Source of the DNA: an uncultured Veillonellaceae bacterium
GTDB taxonomy: Bacteria; Bacillota; Negativicutes; Selenomonadales; Selenomonadaceae
NCBI GenBank assembly: GCA_902801565.1
Contig: CADCIX010000031.1
Coordinates: forward strand, 1 to 41,300
Direction of reading: 5' to 3'
Length of the DNA stretch: 41,300 nucleotides
Position numbers and translations under genes: made by a program. The notes under the pieces were generated by a model. It saw only the letters and a program-made list of their open reading frames with translations, made no database searches and was not told the DNA's origin. Shown here piece by piece: positions 16,112 to 25,781 of the stretch (positions within the stretch are counted from its first letter, which is position 1; each line of letters opens with the position of its first letter).

Positions 16112-17221
16112 TCAAATCAACATGTTGACAGCCATCAGGCTCTGTTCTTCCGGAGTCGGCGCACGGTCAGGAAGCTTTGCCATCCTCTGCTTCGCCTGCT
16201 CGATGAGCTTTTTGGCCTTTTCCACTTCCGCCCCGTCGCACATATTCTGCTTCAGACCATCCTCCACCGCTTGCAGGTCCTGCTGGAGACGAGCAAGGAC
16301 TGCCTGCATATCGCCCTTTGTGGCGGCGGCAGCGATTTGCCGAAGACTCTTGTTCTCGTTGATGGTTACGGTGCTCTTGGATGATTCCACGGTCATCTCG
16401 CCATCCTCATCAATCCTGACCCGCATGCCCTGGAAACCCACTTCGCCCTGCCTGCTGGCAAGCATCTCATCAGCTGCCTGCAGGTTGTCAAGGAGCTTTT
16501 GCCGCTTCTCCTCATCGTTCAGGCATTCACGCAAATATTTTCCGGAGATGCTGGTGAATCCTTCTTTGGCAACCGTGAAATTCGCTTGGAGATACTTGCT
16601 GAATTCATTGGTATTGGCAAAGGGATTCTTTTTCGCTCCGGAAAGAAGAGCTGCTGCTTCTTTCTGTTGCGCCTGCAAGGTTTCCATGAGACCTTTTTCC
16701 TTGTCTGCCCCAGGAGTCTCCTTCTCGGTTTTTCCCTGACGCGCATGCTTCTTCCTGATCTCATCCAGCAGAGATTGCCACCACGCTTTTTTCCCGGTGC
16801 GCCTGACACCTGCCGCTTCCGGCTTCCTGTCGCCACCCTCACTCACGCCAATGCTCCACGAACTCAACCCTCCATCCTTGTCGATTATCCAGCCCTGCGC
16901 CTTGATTGTCATATCGCCGCGTTTCGTCTGGATCTCAGAAGTCGTTTGCTGTACATCATAGAGCAATGCCTCATATTCTTCGCGCTTTGCCGGGTCATTC
17001 TCCATTTCCCTCAGAATATTGGGGGCAATCGAAACATTGCCCATGCCGCTCCCTTGAAACGGTTTCGTTCCAACGCTGAAGTTCAGTCCAGGAAATTTCT
17101 CCGAAAACTCCCCCAAGGTATCAGTTTTCTTCCTTCCCTTCCCGGCATCCTCCGATTTTGCCTTTTGGGCGAACCGGGCCGCCGCTTCCGACACATAACT
17201 GTTTCCGATACGCACTGGCAT
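16112..17221 (-). CDS. DUF6033-like protein with an internal duplication
   Basis: 369 residues. The start (MPVRIGNSYVSEAAARFA) and the block GNVSIAPNILREMENDP resemble proteins I recall as DUF6033, common in Firmicutes and of unknown function; the family name is from memory. Two related units are visible: LNFSVG...NILREMENDPAKREEYEALL...SEIQ (about 45-130) and ANFTVA...YLRECLNDEEKRQKLLDNL...ASRQ (about 220-290), each followed by a strand-rich stretch ending in an acidic turn (DKDGGLS, DEDGEMT). The region between is charged and Lys-rich. No signal peptide, so probably cytoplasmic. GGAGAAG lies 8 bases before the ATG. The last 20 residues are Gln/Pro-rich. Confidence 0.75.
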   Translation of the reverse strand: MPVRIGNSYVSEAAARFAQKAKSEDAGKGRKKTDTLGEFSEKFPGLNFSVGTKPFQGSGMGNVSIAPNILREMENDPAKREEYEALLYDVQQTTSEIQTKRGDMTIKAQGWIIDKDGGLSSWSIGVSEGGDRKPEAAGVRRTGKKAWWQSLLDEIRKKHARQGKTEKETPGADKEKGLMETLQAQQKEAAALLSGAKKNPFANTNEFSKYLQANFTVAKEGFTSISGKYLRECLNDEEKRQKLLDNLQAADEMLASRQGEVGFQGMRVRIDEDGEMTVESSKSTVTINENKSLRQIAAAATKGDMQAVLARLQQDLQAVEDGLKQNMCDGAEVEKAKKLIEQAKQRMAKLPDRAPTPEEQSLMAVNMLI

Positions 17222-17249
17222 AGAAATCTTCTCCTTGAATACTTCCAGA

Positions 17250-17440
17250 AATCCTCTTTTGTGGTGGCAGGAAGTTCCGCATCCTTCTCCCAGATCAATC
17301 CTCCGTCAAAGTTGTTCTCCACTTCGATAAAGAACAGGCTTCCCTTCTCATAGGACCTCAGCTCGATGCTCTTTTCCCCATGCGTCTTTTCCGAGGCTTC
17401 CACCGCATTGATGAGCGCATTGTTCATACGAGGAACAAGT
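17250..17440 (-). pseudogene. Fragment of a GHKL-type sensor histidine kinase
   Basis: The minus-strand frame contains MNNALINAVEA, the N-box of AgrC/NatK-type GHKL kinases, followed by IELRSYEKGSLFFIEVENNF and ATTKED, which in intact kinases leads into the second ATP-binding box. Neither the sensor and dimerisation regions nor the G boxes are present. The frame has a stop directly upstream and runs into the DUF6033-like gene. It is a stump left between two intact genes, presumably by deletion. Confidence 0.7.
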
Positions 17441-17446
17441 GCCGGA

Positions 17447-20400
17447 TTATCTTTGAATCATCCGGCGAAGCGTTTTAAACAGGTGCTCCGGCTCCACCGG
17501 TTTGGAAAGATGGGCGTTCATCCCCGCCTGCAGGGACTGCTGCACGTCCTCGTCAAAGGCGTTGGCTGTCATGGCGATGATAGGGATGCTTTTCGCGTCC
17601 GGCCGATCCAGCGCACGGATGGCGCGGGCAGCCTCCAGGCCGTCCATCACAGGCATACGGATATCCATGAGGATCGCGTCGTAATATCCCGCAGGATGTT
17701 CCGAGAACATCTCCACAGCGACCTGCCCGTTCTCCGCGTGCTCGGAGCGGATGCTTTCCATTTCCAGCAGCATCATCAGGATATTCGCGTTGACATCCAT
17801 GTCTTCCACCACCAGCACCAGGCTGCCCGCCAATCCGGCGGAAGACGGACTGCCCGGCGCAGCAGCCGGGTCTGGCGCGCTCTCCGCTTCCCGTTCCCGC
17901 CGGGACAGGATCTCCTGCACGCAGTGGGTCAGGGTGTCGGAAAACAGCGGCTTCGACAGGATGGCGTCCACTCTGGCCTGGGACGCCTCCTCCCGTTCCT
18001 CCTCCCAGTCATATCCGGTGAGCAGGATCACCACAGCCTTTCCTCCGTCTATGCTGCGCAGCTCCTGCGTCAGAACGATGCCATCCATGTCCGCCATTTT
18101 CCAGGCCGGCAGGATGAGCTGATAGGGCTCTCCCTGCGCCATGTGCGAGCGAATCATGGCAAGAGCCTCCGCCCCGCCGCCGGCAATATCTGTCCGTATA
18201 CCGATGGACTCCGCGACCAGCTGCGCATGTTCACGGGATACCTGATCATCGTCCACGACCAACGCCCGCAACCCGCCCGGAAGCATCTTGCTCTGGGCTG
18301 CATGAGCACTGCGCCCGGAAGTTTTCAGCGTCACGGTAACAGTGAAGGTAGAGCCCACGCCCTTTTCGCTCTCCACTGCAATGTCGCCGTTCATCATGGA
18401 GACAATGTTTTTGGTAATCGCCATACCGAGGCCCGTGCTGCCAAACTTGTTACTGGTTCCCTCTATCTCCTGGGAGAACGCCTCAAAGATTTTGGGAATG
18501 TAATCCTTGCTCATGCCGATACCGGTATCACTGATGATGAAGCGAAGGCTGCGGTAGTTTTCAAAGTCGGTGGTCTGCTCCACGGTGAAGGTGACCGAAC
18601 CCGGCGCTTGCGTGAATTTCACGGCGTTTCCCAGGATGTTGATCAGCACCTGCTTGAGCTTCATCTCATCGCCGGTGTAGTAGTCCTCGGTTTTTCCGAT
18701 GATCCTGCACTCATATTGCAGGCCCTTGTCCGAGCATTGCCCACTTACTATCACATTGATCTGATCCAGGAATTCCCGGAAACTGAATTCCTCATCCCTG
18801 AGCTTCATGCGCCCGGACTCGATACGGCTCATATCCAGAATGTCATTGATGATGCCCAGCAGATGCTTGGCACTGGTCCCAATCATTTCCAACTTTTCTT
18901 TGATGCGCGGCGTGAGCCCCGGATCATTCAGGGCGATGTTGTCCAAACCGATGATGGCGTTCATTGGTGTACGGATCTCGTGGCTCATATTGGAGAGAAA
19001 GCTGGTTTTTGCCCGGTTTGCGCGCTCCGCCTTATCCAACGCTTCCTTGAGCATCTGCCGTTGGCTTTCCTCTGCACGCACGGTTTTCTCAATGTTGTGG
19101 ATACCCAATAGTATCCAACGGGACTTCGGCCATATGCCGACCGGGACGATTTTTACCTGATAGGTCGTGCTGTTCCCCGCCGTATCCGTCAGCCTGAAAT
19201 TGTGGTACAGCACATGGTCCTGCGTCAGGTGCTTCTTAATACTCGCAAGGTTTACGCGAGCGTGAAAGGCCTCATATTCCTCTTCGTTCAGATGGCTGAG
19301 CCGATTGAGAAAAGCGGAGAGGGAACGATAGGTATACAGCTCCGGGCAATGCTCCTTATAGCTGTCGTTTGTACGGAGCACTGCAAAGGTATCGCGGTCT
19401 ATATCCGAGCGGATCAAAACATCATAATCGTCCGTCAGGGCGCTGAGCATCATCATCTGCTGCTCCTCGCGCTGCTTCCCCAGCTGGTTGACCACAAAGG
19501 ACGACACCGCCTGCAAAATCAGCAGCGTGTTGGTATTGGCGCGGGGATTGTCCACGCCGAGAAAGCCGACAATATCGTCGCCAAGCCGCAGCGGCGCGGT
19601 CATCAGCGACTGGATATCCTGCATCGCGAGAATCTTATACTCATCTGAATCGTGGTCCAGCTCACCATCGGTAGAATTGATGTAAAACTCGCCATGGGCC
19701 TCAAACTGCACAATCCAGCGGTCCACAATTGCCATGTCCAGGTTTTGCAGCTTTGAGATTTCCGCTTCAATGCCCTCGGCGCACCACTCAAAGGTGTTGC
19801 TCATCCGCCGGGATCCCAGGTCAAACTCAAAAATACAGGCGCGGTCCGCGCTGTAAAACGATGCAACCAGGTCCAGCAGCTTGTTTAAGACGACCTCATG
19901 GCCTTCGTTCCTGCGCAAAATGGTAATGCAGTCCATCAAGAGGTCATTGATCCTGATTTTTTGCCGATCCAGTTCCTCCATTTCAGTAATCTTTTCTTTT
20001 GTGTTGGCTGCGAGCTGTTTGAATGTGTGTGTCAGGATGCCGATTTCATCGTCCTTATCATACTCCAGTGAAAAATCATAGTTACCTTCATCCACCTGCT
20101 TTGCGGCTTCTGTAAGATCACGAAGCGGCTTCGTAATGCGGCCTGTAAAGCGCATCATGGCTATGATTGCAATCCCCAGAATAACGGGCAGTGCAATAAG
20201 GATAACCCAGATCATGCCCATCCATCCGCTGTCGATCTCGGATATCGGTGCGCAAACATACAGCCGCATGCCGTTGCTCAGCGGAATCCAGACAGCTTCC
20301 TTCTCCACACCCTCATAGTTATAGCGTATGTAGTTGCTGCCTATGGACTGCTCAGGCTCATATACTGTTGCTGTTTCCAGTTTCAGCTGCGTAGAATCCA

Positions 20401-21103
20401 GTAGCGGGTGATAAAAAACATTTGCGTTTTCATCAAGAATAAATGCATATCCGCTCTCAAGGATCGAGATGTTTTCCACTTCCTTTTTTAACATCTCATA
20501 ATCTATTTCAATGCCGATCACTCCGACAAACCGGTCATTCCAGTAAACGGGTGCATTATAGGAAATTACCCGGGTACCAAGGTTTTCCGTGTAATATGGA
20601 GGAAGCCATACTCCTTCGCCGGTTGCCTTCGGGACAGTAAACCAGACAAGTGCAGCCGTATCGCTGGTATCATACTGGGTGATGTCTGTTACTTCGTGCT
20701 CTATAAACCCTTCTCCGTCCTGATATACATACCAAAAGCCCTTTACGTCTTCAGATATCTCCGGATCTATCCTGAAATAGTAGGTAAGCACTCCGTTCGT
20801 GTTGTGCGCAATCCGTCCGAACAGATTACGGGTATGCTCAACCTTGCTGTCCAGATCTTCAAACGGCATGTCTTCAAAGCTGGCCGTTACCAGCATTGAT
20901 ACTGTCCGAACGGAGTGTTCTACGCTTTCAAAATACTGCTCCAGATTCATTGCGCCTGTTGTGGCAGTCAAATGAATCATTTGATCTGCGTCGTTTCTGC
21001 CCAGATTCCTGATTGAGACAACGCCAATCGCGGTAGCAATGCTTAGAGTAATCAGTATTACACTCACAACCGTAAAAGTGAATTTCGTTTGAATAGAATG
21101 CAT
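17447..21103 (-). CDS. Hybrid sensor histidine kinase with two receiver domains, the first lacking the phospho-acceptor Asp
   Basis: About 1218 residues. Order: membrane helix (about 8-30), extracellular double-Cache-like sensor (about 35-290), second helix (about 293-317), HAMP, GAF domain (about 405-545), PAS-like region (about 560-670), coiled coil, HisKA with [12 protein letters not shown] (His about 708), HATPase ([24 protein letters not shown]), receiver 1 (about 945-1065) and receiver 2 (about 1093-1215). Receiver 2 has the normal [12 protein letters not shown]. In receiver 1 the acceptor position reads [13 protein letters not shown], with Ala where Asp is expected, so it should not be phosphorylated. 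No HPt domain is present. The start at 21103 is preferred to upstream starts that run into def; GGAGG lies 11 bases upstream. It follows def by 55 bases. Confidence 0.9.
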   Translation of the reverse strand: MHSIQTKFTFTVVSVILITLSIATAIGVVSIRNLGRNDADQMIHLTATTGAMNLEQYFESVEHSVRTVSMLVTASFEDMPFEDLDSKVEHTRNLFGRIAHNTNGVLTYYFRIDPEISEDVKGFWYVYQDGEGFIEHEVTDITQYDTSDTAALVWFTVPKATGEGVWLPPYYTENLGTRVISYNAPVYWNDRFVGVIGIEIDYEMLKKEVENISILESGYAFILDENANVFYHPLLDSTQLKLETATVYEPEQSIGSNYIRYNYEGVEKEAVWIPLSNGMRLYVCAPISEIDSGWMGMIWVILIALPVILGIAIIAMMRFTGRITKPLRDLTEAAKQVDEGNYDFSLEYDKDDEIGILTHTFKQLAANTKEKITEMEELDRQKIRINDLLMDCITILRRNEGHEVVLNKLLDLVASFYSADRACIFEFDLGSRRMSNTFEWCAEGIEAEISKLQNLDMAIVDRWIVQFEAHGEFYINSTDGELDHDSDEYKILAMQDIQSLMTAPLRLGDDIVGFLGVDNPRANTNTLLILQAVSSFVVNQLGKQREEQQMMMLSALTDDYDVLIRSDIDRDTFAVLRTNDSYKEHCPELYTYRSLSAFLNRLSHLNEEEYEAFHARVNLASIKKHLTQDHVLYHNFRLTDTAGNSTTYQVKIVPVGIWPKSRWILLGIHNIEKTVRAEESQRQMLKEALDKAERANRAKTSFLSNMSHEIRTPMNAIIGLDNIALNDPGLTPRIKEKLEMIGTSAKHLLGIINDILDMSRIESGRMKLRDEEFSFREFLDQINVIVSGQCSDKGLQYECRIIGKTEDYYTGDEMKLKQVLINILGNAVKFTQAPGSVTFTVEQTTDFENYRSLRFIISDTGIGMSKDYIPKIFEAFSQEIEGTSNKFGSTGLGMAITKNIVSMMNGDIAVESEKGVGSTFTVTVTLKTSGRSAHAAQSKMLPGGLRALVVDDDQVSREHAQLVAESIGIRTDIAGGGAEALAMIRSHMAQGEPYQLILPAWKMADMDGIVLTQELRSIDGGKAVVILLTGYDWEEEREEASQARVDAILSKPLFSDTLTHCVQEILSRREREAESAPDPAAAPGSPSSAGLAGSLVLVVEDMDVNANILMMLLEMESIRSEHAENGQVAVEMFSEHPAGYYDAILMDIRMPVMDGLEAARAIRALDRPDAKSIPIIAMTANAFDEDVQQSLQAGMNAHLSKPVEPEHLFKTLRRMIQR

Positions 21104-21158
21104 CCGAGGATGCGCCTCCTTCATATCAGCTTTCGTAGTGTTCCATAGATGCAACGCC

Positions 21159-21572
21159 TCAGACAAGCTTGCCTTCCAAATGGTCCAGCTCGTGCTGCAC
21201 GATTTCTGCCTCAAAGCCTGTGAACTTCCGCTTTTCCTTGTGCCAATCCATATCACGGTATTTGACCTCAATCCAATCATGACGATCAACTTCACGTTCA
21301 CCGGGAATGGAAAGACACCCCTCCACGGCTTTGTAAGTCCTTGACGACTTCTTCACTACCTCCGGGTTCAGCATAGCCGTGAACCTGTTTCCCTCTGCTA
21401 TGGCAATAATGGCCTTCCGCTCGCCAATCATGTTGGCTGCCATGCCCACGCAATGGTCCCTGTGGGCACGAAGGGTATCCAGCAGGTCTTCCGCTATGGC
21501 AATATCCTCTTTGACAGCCGTCTCAGCTTTCAAACCCAAAAACAGCAAATCCTTCATGATTTCCTTTACCAT
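21159..21572 (-). CDS. Short peptide deformylase-like protein
   Basis: 137 residues, shorter than typical deformylases (about 150-190). The three family motifs are present: [10 protein letters not shown] (motif 1), EGCLSIPG (motif 2, Cys metal ligand) and [11 protein letters not shown] (motif 3, HExxH). The usual Gln of motif 1 (GxGxAAxQ) is replaced by Met, a feature I recall from a branch of deformylase-like proteins in Clostridia. It is probably a secondary deformylase rather than the housekeeping enzyme. GGAGG precedes the ATG. The large sensor kinase follows on the same strand. Confidence 0.85.
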   Translation of the reverse strand: MVKEIMKDLLFLGLKAETAVKEDIAIAEDLLDTLRAHRDHCVGMAANMIGERKAIIAIAEGNRFTAMLNPEVVKKSSRTYKAVEGCLSIPGEREVDRHDWIEVKYRDMDWHKEKRKFTGFEAEIVQHELDHLEGKLV

Positions 21573-21765
21573 AGTTTCCTCCCTATTTATACTGGTAAAC
21601 CACGTTTTGCAATCGGGGGCACTATCTATATAGAATAATCTTAAACCTTCGAGTTATGTTTTATATTCTACATATGGGAACTCAAATCCTGCCCGAAGAC
21701 GAAAATTACCGTAATGAAAATACTGATTTTTCCTAATTTTATACTTCATAAAAGAGACCTTCCAA

Positions 21766-22048
21766 ATGAAGGCCATCCCCGGCAACTACTATAACTTCCA
21801 CCCCGGCAGTCATGTGGGGCAAGGAGTCGGGAAAGGCATCGGGATGATCGCCGATGGGCTAAACCGTGCCCTGTTCCCGGAGCAGACCACGACTGTCCTC
21901 CTGGAAACCATGGCAGAGAAAGCTCGGAGATAGGACGCAGCTTCAAGGAACTTCGCGCCATCTGCCCTTCATCCTGGAAACACTCAATGACAACGAGGGA
22001 TATGCCGAGGAAATCGCCCTGCTGCGGAAACGGTTCCGGGAAACATAG
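21766..22048 (+). pseudogene. nfo: Remnant of endonuclease IV (nfo)
   Basis: The first piece (21766-21933) encodes YYNFHPGSHVGQGV...IADGLNRAL...VLLETMA, matching the central HPGSH metal-ligand region and the ENTAG/ETMAG motif of endonuclease IV, and then hits a stop. A frame change would continue SEIGRSFKELRAI, again as in the family. A second piece, in another frame and ending at 22048, encodes LPFILETLNDNEGYAEEIAL, the C-terminal metal-ligand motif. The N-terminal third and about 100 residues between the pieces are missing. Endonuclease IV cuts DNA at abasic sites; this copy cannot work. Confidence 0.85.
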
Positions 22049-22083
22049 ATGCGACAAGATTTATCAAGAATCTGGCCAAGGCT

Positions 22084-22896
22084 TCATTTCTTTGCCAACA
22101 GGAACACCGTCCCTATGACAAGTGCCGCACCCAAAATATCCATCCAACCGAAACTAACGTTCAGGAAGGCCACAGAAAGAAGAATGGCCGACAATGGCTC
22201 GACGGAGCCGAGGATACTTGCCTCCTCCGGCTGTATGTACTTTATGCTTCCCAAGTAACAGCCAAAAGCTGTCACTGTGCCAAAAATGATGATGTACGCG
22301 TAGATAATCGCAGAAAGGCTGTCCCATCTGCCGGTAAACATCCACGGCGGACAGATCGGCATGAGCGCCAGACCGCCCAAAAGCATGCCCCATCCAACAA
22401 CAAGAGTTGCCCTCCACTTACGGATCAATCGTTTGGGTTGCATGGTATAAAAGGCCGCCGCCACTGCCGAAGCCAGTCCCCACAGCAAGGCCTCAAGAGG
22501 TATTGCCAATGTGTCCAGCTTTCCATGCGTGACCAGGAGGAATGTACCTCCCACGGCCATAGCCACACAGACAAGTTCGATATACCGGGGCAGCTTGCGG
22601 GTGACCATCGTGGTATAGCCAATGATAATCACCGGCATGAGATATTGCAGGATCGTGGCCGCAGCCGCATTTCCATATCTGATGGAAGCAAAATAGGTGT
22701 ACTGCACGGCCAGCATCCCAAAGATTGCGAACAGAAACACATCACGAGCATCTTTCCTGTCTTTCCAGACAAGCATGAGCCTTACGAAAGGATTTCGCGT
22801 ATTGCAGCTACATCTATTGACAATGTGATTCGCATCGCCCAAATGAACAATCTGGCCTACAATTGAGAGCCTGCATGCCTCAATCCGTTTTTTCAC
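22084..22896 (-). pseudogene. EamA/DMT family transporter lacking its first helices
   Basis: From about residue 41 (MLVWKDRKDARDV) onward this is a clear drug/metabolite-type permease with eight hydrophobic helices, including LQYLMPVIIIGY and GSVEPLSAILLSVAFL. The family has ten helices; helices 1-2 are absent. The first 40 codons (start GTG) are hydrophilic and unlike the family. On the opposite strand the same bases encode TSIDNVIRIAQMNNLAYN and a stop, which looks like the C-terminal end of another gene. So the 5' part was probably replaced by a rearrangement near 22800. It may still be translated, but transport activity is doubtful. Confidence 0.6.
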
Positions 22897-22950
22897 CGCC
22901 GCTTTTCCACATGGTTGGAAAGGCGGCTATTTCATTGGCTCTATCCCCAT

Positions 22951-22992
22951 AAAAAACGCCGTACCTTCCTTTTGACCGGAAGGTACGGCGTT
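22951..22992 (-). terminator. Terminator of the PTS operon
   Basis: Perfect 15-bp stem AACGCCGTACCTTCC (22955-22969) / GGAAGGTACGGCGTT (22978-22992), with six T on the minus strand. It lies about 25 bases after the IID stop. Confidence 0.95.
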
Positions 22993-23018
22993 CTTTCAGA
23001 TAATCTGATATTTTTAAT

Positions 23019-23840
23019 TTACACCTTGAGAATGCCCGCTGCGAAGCCGAGGATACCGATGGCGAAGAGGCCGAAGATGATCCAGATGGCGTTGACCTTT
23101 CTCTTCATGAGAGCCATGCAGGCGAAGGTCATCAGGAGCGGTACGAGACCGGGCATGAGCTGGTCGAGAATGCTCTGGACCGTCGTGACCACGACTTCCC
23201 CTTTGGCGTTGGTGATTTCCGATACCACCACAGGGATGTTGACCGAGGTCCACTTGTTGACCAGTGCGCCCATGACGAAGAGGCCGAGGATGGACGCGCC
23301 CTCCGTGAGCTTCTGGAGCTTGTTGCCGGCAACGTCCTGAACAACGTCCGTGCCCTTCGTATAGCCGTAGCTGATGCCGTACCAACGGATGAGCAGACGG
23401 ATGAGGTTGAATGCCACGAAGAATACGATCGGGCCGAGGATGCTGCCGCTGATGGCGAAGGATGCGCCAAGAGCTGCCGTGATCGGACGGAGCGTACCCC
23501 AGAAAATCGGGTCACCGACACCGGCCAGGGGGCCCATCATACCGACCTTGATACCATTGATAACGCCGTCGGGGATGTCCGCGCCGTTTGCCCTCTTCTC
23601 CTCCATGGCGGCCGTGATGCCGATGATCGGAGCCGTGACGAAAGGCTGGGTGTTGTAGAATTCCAGATGGCGCTTGATGGCCTTCTTGAGCTCCTCGCCC
23701 TCATAGAGACGCTTGAGGATCGGAACCATGCCGAAGCAGTATCCAAGTGCCTGCATACGCTCCATGTTCCACGAGCCCTGCAGGAAGTTCGAGCGAACAA
23801 ACGCCCAGAAAAAATCACCAGATGTCAATTTCTTTTCCAT
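23019..23840 (-). CDS. PTS mannose-family transporter subunit IID
   Basis: 273 residues. With IIC it forms the membrane channel of a mannose-family phosphotransferase system. It has LTSGDFFWAFVRSNFLQGSWNMERMQ at the N-terminus, PFVTAPIIGITAAMEE, GMMGPLAGVGDP and a hydrophobic C-terminus, all diagnostic of IID. GGAGGAATAG precedes the ATG. It is the last gene of the operon. The subfamily has broad specificity (mannose, glucose, fructose, amino sugars), so the sugar cannot be named from sequence. Confidence 0.95.
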   Translation of the reverse strand: MEKKLTSGDFFWAFVRSNFLQGSWNMERMQALGYCFGMVPILKRLYEGEELKKAIKRHLEFYNTQPFVTAPIIGITAAMEEKRANGADIPDGVINGIKVGMMGPLAGVGDPIFWGTLRPITAALGASFAISGSILGPIVFFVAFNLIRLLIRWYGISYGYTKGTDVVQDVAGNKLQKLTEGASILGLFVMGALVNKWTSVNIPVVVSEITNAKGEVVVTTVQSILDQLMPGLVPLLMTFACMALMKRKVNAIWIIFGLFAIGILGFAAGILKV

Positions 23841-23864
23841 TTGCTATTCCTCCTGTTCCCGCTA

Positions 23865-24677
23865 TCAGTCAAGCTCATCATCAAGATCGTCATCCGACCC
23901 GCCGCCACTGGGGGCTGCTGCCGGAGCTGCTGCAACCGCCGCATACTTCGGGTTGAGCTGCACATAGACCACTGCGCAGACGAGACCGATGACACCGAGA
24001 GCAACGAGGTTGAAATTCGTGAAAGCTGCAACGACGAAACCGAGGAAGAAGAAGGGCATGAGGTAGTTCGCGCCCATCATGTTGATGACCATTGCATAAC
24101 CTACGACAACGATGAAGCCGCCAGCTACCTGCAAGCCGCCCGTGATGACCGGGGGGATCGCATCGAGCATCGCCTGGACAGCGCCCGTGCCGATGTACAT
24201 AGCAACGAGAGTCGAAGGAACGGCGACGCGCAGGGCCTGGATGCCGAGAGCGCCGAGGTGGCAGATATCAATGCCGCGAAGGTTGCCCTCCTCAGCATAG
24301 CCGTCCGCCTTGTGCTGGAACACAACCGTAAGGGTACGGCAGAGAATCGTGAGAACCTGGCCGGCAGCGGCAAGGGGCATCGCGATGGCGATACCTGCGC
24401 CGATGCTCTGATGGCCGGCGATAACGAGAATCGTGGAAATAACCGATGCCAGTGCCGCATCCGGCGCCATAGCGGCACCGATGTTCATCCAGCCAAGGGC
24501 AATCATTTCAAGAGTACCACCGATGATGATGCCGGTGGTCATGTCACCAAGAATAAGACCGGTAAGTGTGCAGGCAATGAGCGGACGATGCATCTGGAAT
24601 TCATCCAGAACGCTGCCCATACCGGCAACTGCCGATACGACAAAAATCGCAATAATTTGGATACTGCTAAGTTCCAT
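23865..24677 (-). CDS. PTS mannose-family transporter subunit IIC
   Basis: 270 residues, polytopic. Features are MELSSIQIIAIFVVSAVAGMGSVLDEFQ, HRPLIACTLTGLILGD, and GTLEMIALGWMNIGAAMAPD, the IIC signature. The C-terminus ends in an unusual Ala/Pro/Gly linker and an acidic tail (GGGSDDDLDDELD) outside the membrane core. The frame reaches a TTG at 24692 inside the ribosome-binding site, so the ATG at 24677 is preferred. It lies 24 bases before IID. Confidence 0.95.
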   Translation of the reverse strand: MELSSIQIIAIFVVSAVAGMGSVLDEFQMHRPLIACTLTGLILGDMTTGIIIGGTLEMIALGWMNIGAAMAPDAALASVISTILVIAGHQSIGAGIAIAMPLAAAGQVLTILCRTLTVVFQHKADGYAEEGNLRGIDICHLGALGIQALRVAVPSTLVAMYIGTGAVQAMLDAIPPVITGGLQVAGGFIVVVGYAMVINMMGANYLMPFFFLGFVVAAFTNFNLVALGVIGLVCAVVYVQLNPKYAAVAAAPAAAPSGGGSDDDLDDELD

Positions 24678-24726
24678 AATGTTTCCCTCCAATTTTTGTT
24701 CCCAATAGGTTTCCCAATGTTTCCCA

Positions 24727-24754
24727 TGGGGGAGTTGTCATACAGCCTCCCCCC
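24727..24754 (-). other. Intercistronic hairpin between IIB and IIC
   Basis: GGGGGAG / CTCCCCC stem in the 109-base gap between the IIB stop and the IIC start. There is no T tract, so it is more likely an mRNA-stabilising or processing element than a terminator. Confidence 0.4.
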
Positions 24755-24786
24755 AAGCAGGTGCAACAACGGCTGAAGCCAGTTCC

Positions 24787-25263
24787 TTATTTCAGCACGT
24801 CCATCAGCATGACTTTCTTGTCCGTGTCAACCTTGCGGATCTCCAGCTCAATCCCCTTGTCGTTGAGCTTCTTGAATGCTTCGATATCCTTGTCGTCCAC
24901 GGAAACAGCCCCGGTGATCTGATGCTTCCCCTCCTTGAAGCTCATGCCACCGATGTTGACGCTGGTAATGGGCACGCCATGCTCCACCAGATAGAGAACA
25001 CTGGTCGGATTCGTGAACAGGAGCAGGCACTTGTCATCCGCATACTTCGGATTCTCATAGACGCGGATTGCCTTATCAAGGTCAACCACATGGGACTGGA
25101 TGCCGGCAGGTGCAACCTGCTTGAGGAGCGTGGAGCGGATCTTGTCCTTTGCAACATCGTCATCGCAGACAATGATGCGCTGGCATCCGGTCACCTTCGA
25201 CCATACGGTTGCCACCTGACCATGAATCAAACGGTCATCAATACGAGCCAATACGATCTTCAT
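24787..25263 (-). CDS. PTS mannose-family subunit IIB
   Basis: 158 residues, cytoplasmic. It accepts phosphate from IIA on a histidine (His14 in DDRLIHGQV) and passes it to the sugar during transport. The block VARIDDRLIHGQVATVW is typical, and so is GMSFKEGKHQITGAVSV. It is a separate polypeptide, not fused to IIA as in E. coli ManX. Its ATG shares one base with the IIA stop (TAATG). Confidence 0.96.
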   Translation of the reverse strand: MKIVLARIDDRLIHGQVATVWSKVTGCQRIIVCDDDVAKDKIRSTLLKQVAPAGIQSHVVDLDKAIRVYENPKYADDKCLLLFTNPTSVLYLVEHGVPITSVNIGGMSFKEGKHQITGAVSVDDKDIEAFKKLNDKGIELEIRKVDTDKKVMLMDVLK

Positions 25264-25703
25264 TACAACTCCTCCTCATCCTCATCAGCTACTGCACTTG
25301 CATGGAACGTCTGCGCACCGTTCTTGCCGGCCTCGACTGCCTTGGACATGACATCCTTGATATCGGAACCGTCATCTGCCATCTGGGCGCTGATCATCTC
25401 GATGAGCATCGGCATACTGACGCCGGTGACAATGCCATAGGCCTCATTGCTGATGACGAGACGGCAGGCTGCATTGTACGGGCTGCCGCCGAACAGGTCA
25501 TTGAGGAAGAGCACGCTGCCATCGCAGCCGCCATCCTTGAGTTCCTGGATGGCTGCCTCATACTTCTTGACCACATCATCCGGACCTTCTCCCGGAATCA
25601 ATGTCACCGCCTTCACGTTCTTCTGCTCGCCGCAGATCATCTCACAGGACTTCACAAGTTCCTCCGAAAACCTCCCATGGGTTCCCACGATGATACCGAA
25701 CAT
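25263..25703 (-). CDS. PTS mannose-family subunit IIA
   Basis: 146 residues, cytoplasmic. His9 in IIVGTHGRFSEELV is the site phosphorylated by HPr. LNDLFGGSPYNAA and GVSMPMLIEM are further family marks. The C-terminus is acidic (ADEDEEEL). It is the first gene of the operon, directly behind a sigma-54 promoter. GGGGG lies 8 bases before the ATG. Confidence 0.96.
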   Translation of the reverse strand: MFGIIVGTHGRFSEELVKSCEMICGEQKNVKAVTLIPGEGPDDVVKKYEAAIQELKDGGCDGSVLFLNDLFGGSPYNAACRLVISNEAYGIVTGVSMPMLIEMISAQMADDGSDIKDVMSKAVEAGKNGAQTFHASAVADEDEEEL

Positions 25704-25758
25704 TGGATATTCCCCCTTTTCTATTATTCCAACAAATTTTGTCTTGCACCCAATTAAT

Positions 25759-25776
25759 ATGCAAGCAGCGTGCCAA
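25759..25776 (-). promoter_or_regulatory. Sigma-54 promoter of the PTS operon
   Basis: Minus strand TGGCAC-GCTGC-TTGCA matches the -24/-12 consensus exactly (GTGCCA on plus at 25770-25775, TGCAA at 25760-25764). The start would be near 25749, about 45 bases before the IIA ATG. It requires a sigma-54 activator; the LevR-type gene at 34668-37454 is the obvious one. Confidence 0.92.
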
Positions 25777-25781
25777 CTTTG

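Noticed and set aside
22900..22932. Hairpin GCCGC...GGCGGC as a terminator of the EamA gene
   Set aside because: It lies upstream of that gene on its strand, the stem is imperfect and there is no T run. It may be a chance structure.
25263..25703. The PTS operon as another ANTAR target
   Set aside because: The leader between the sigma-54 start and the ATG is about 45 bases and has no terminator or suitable hairpins.
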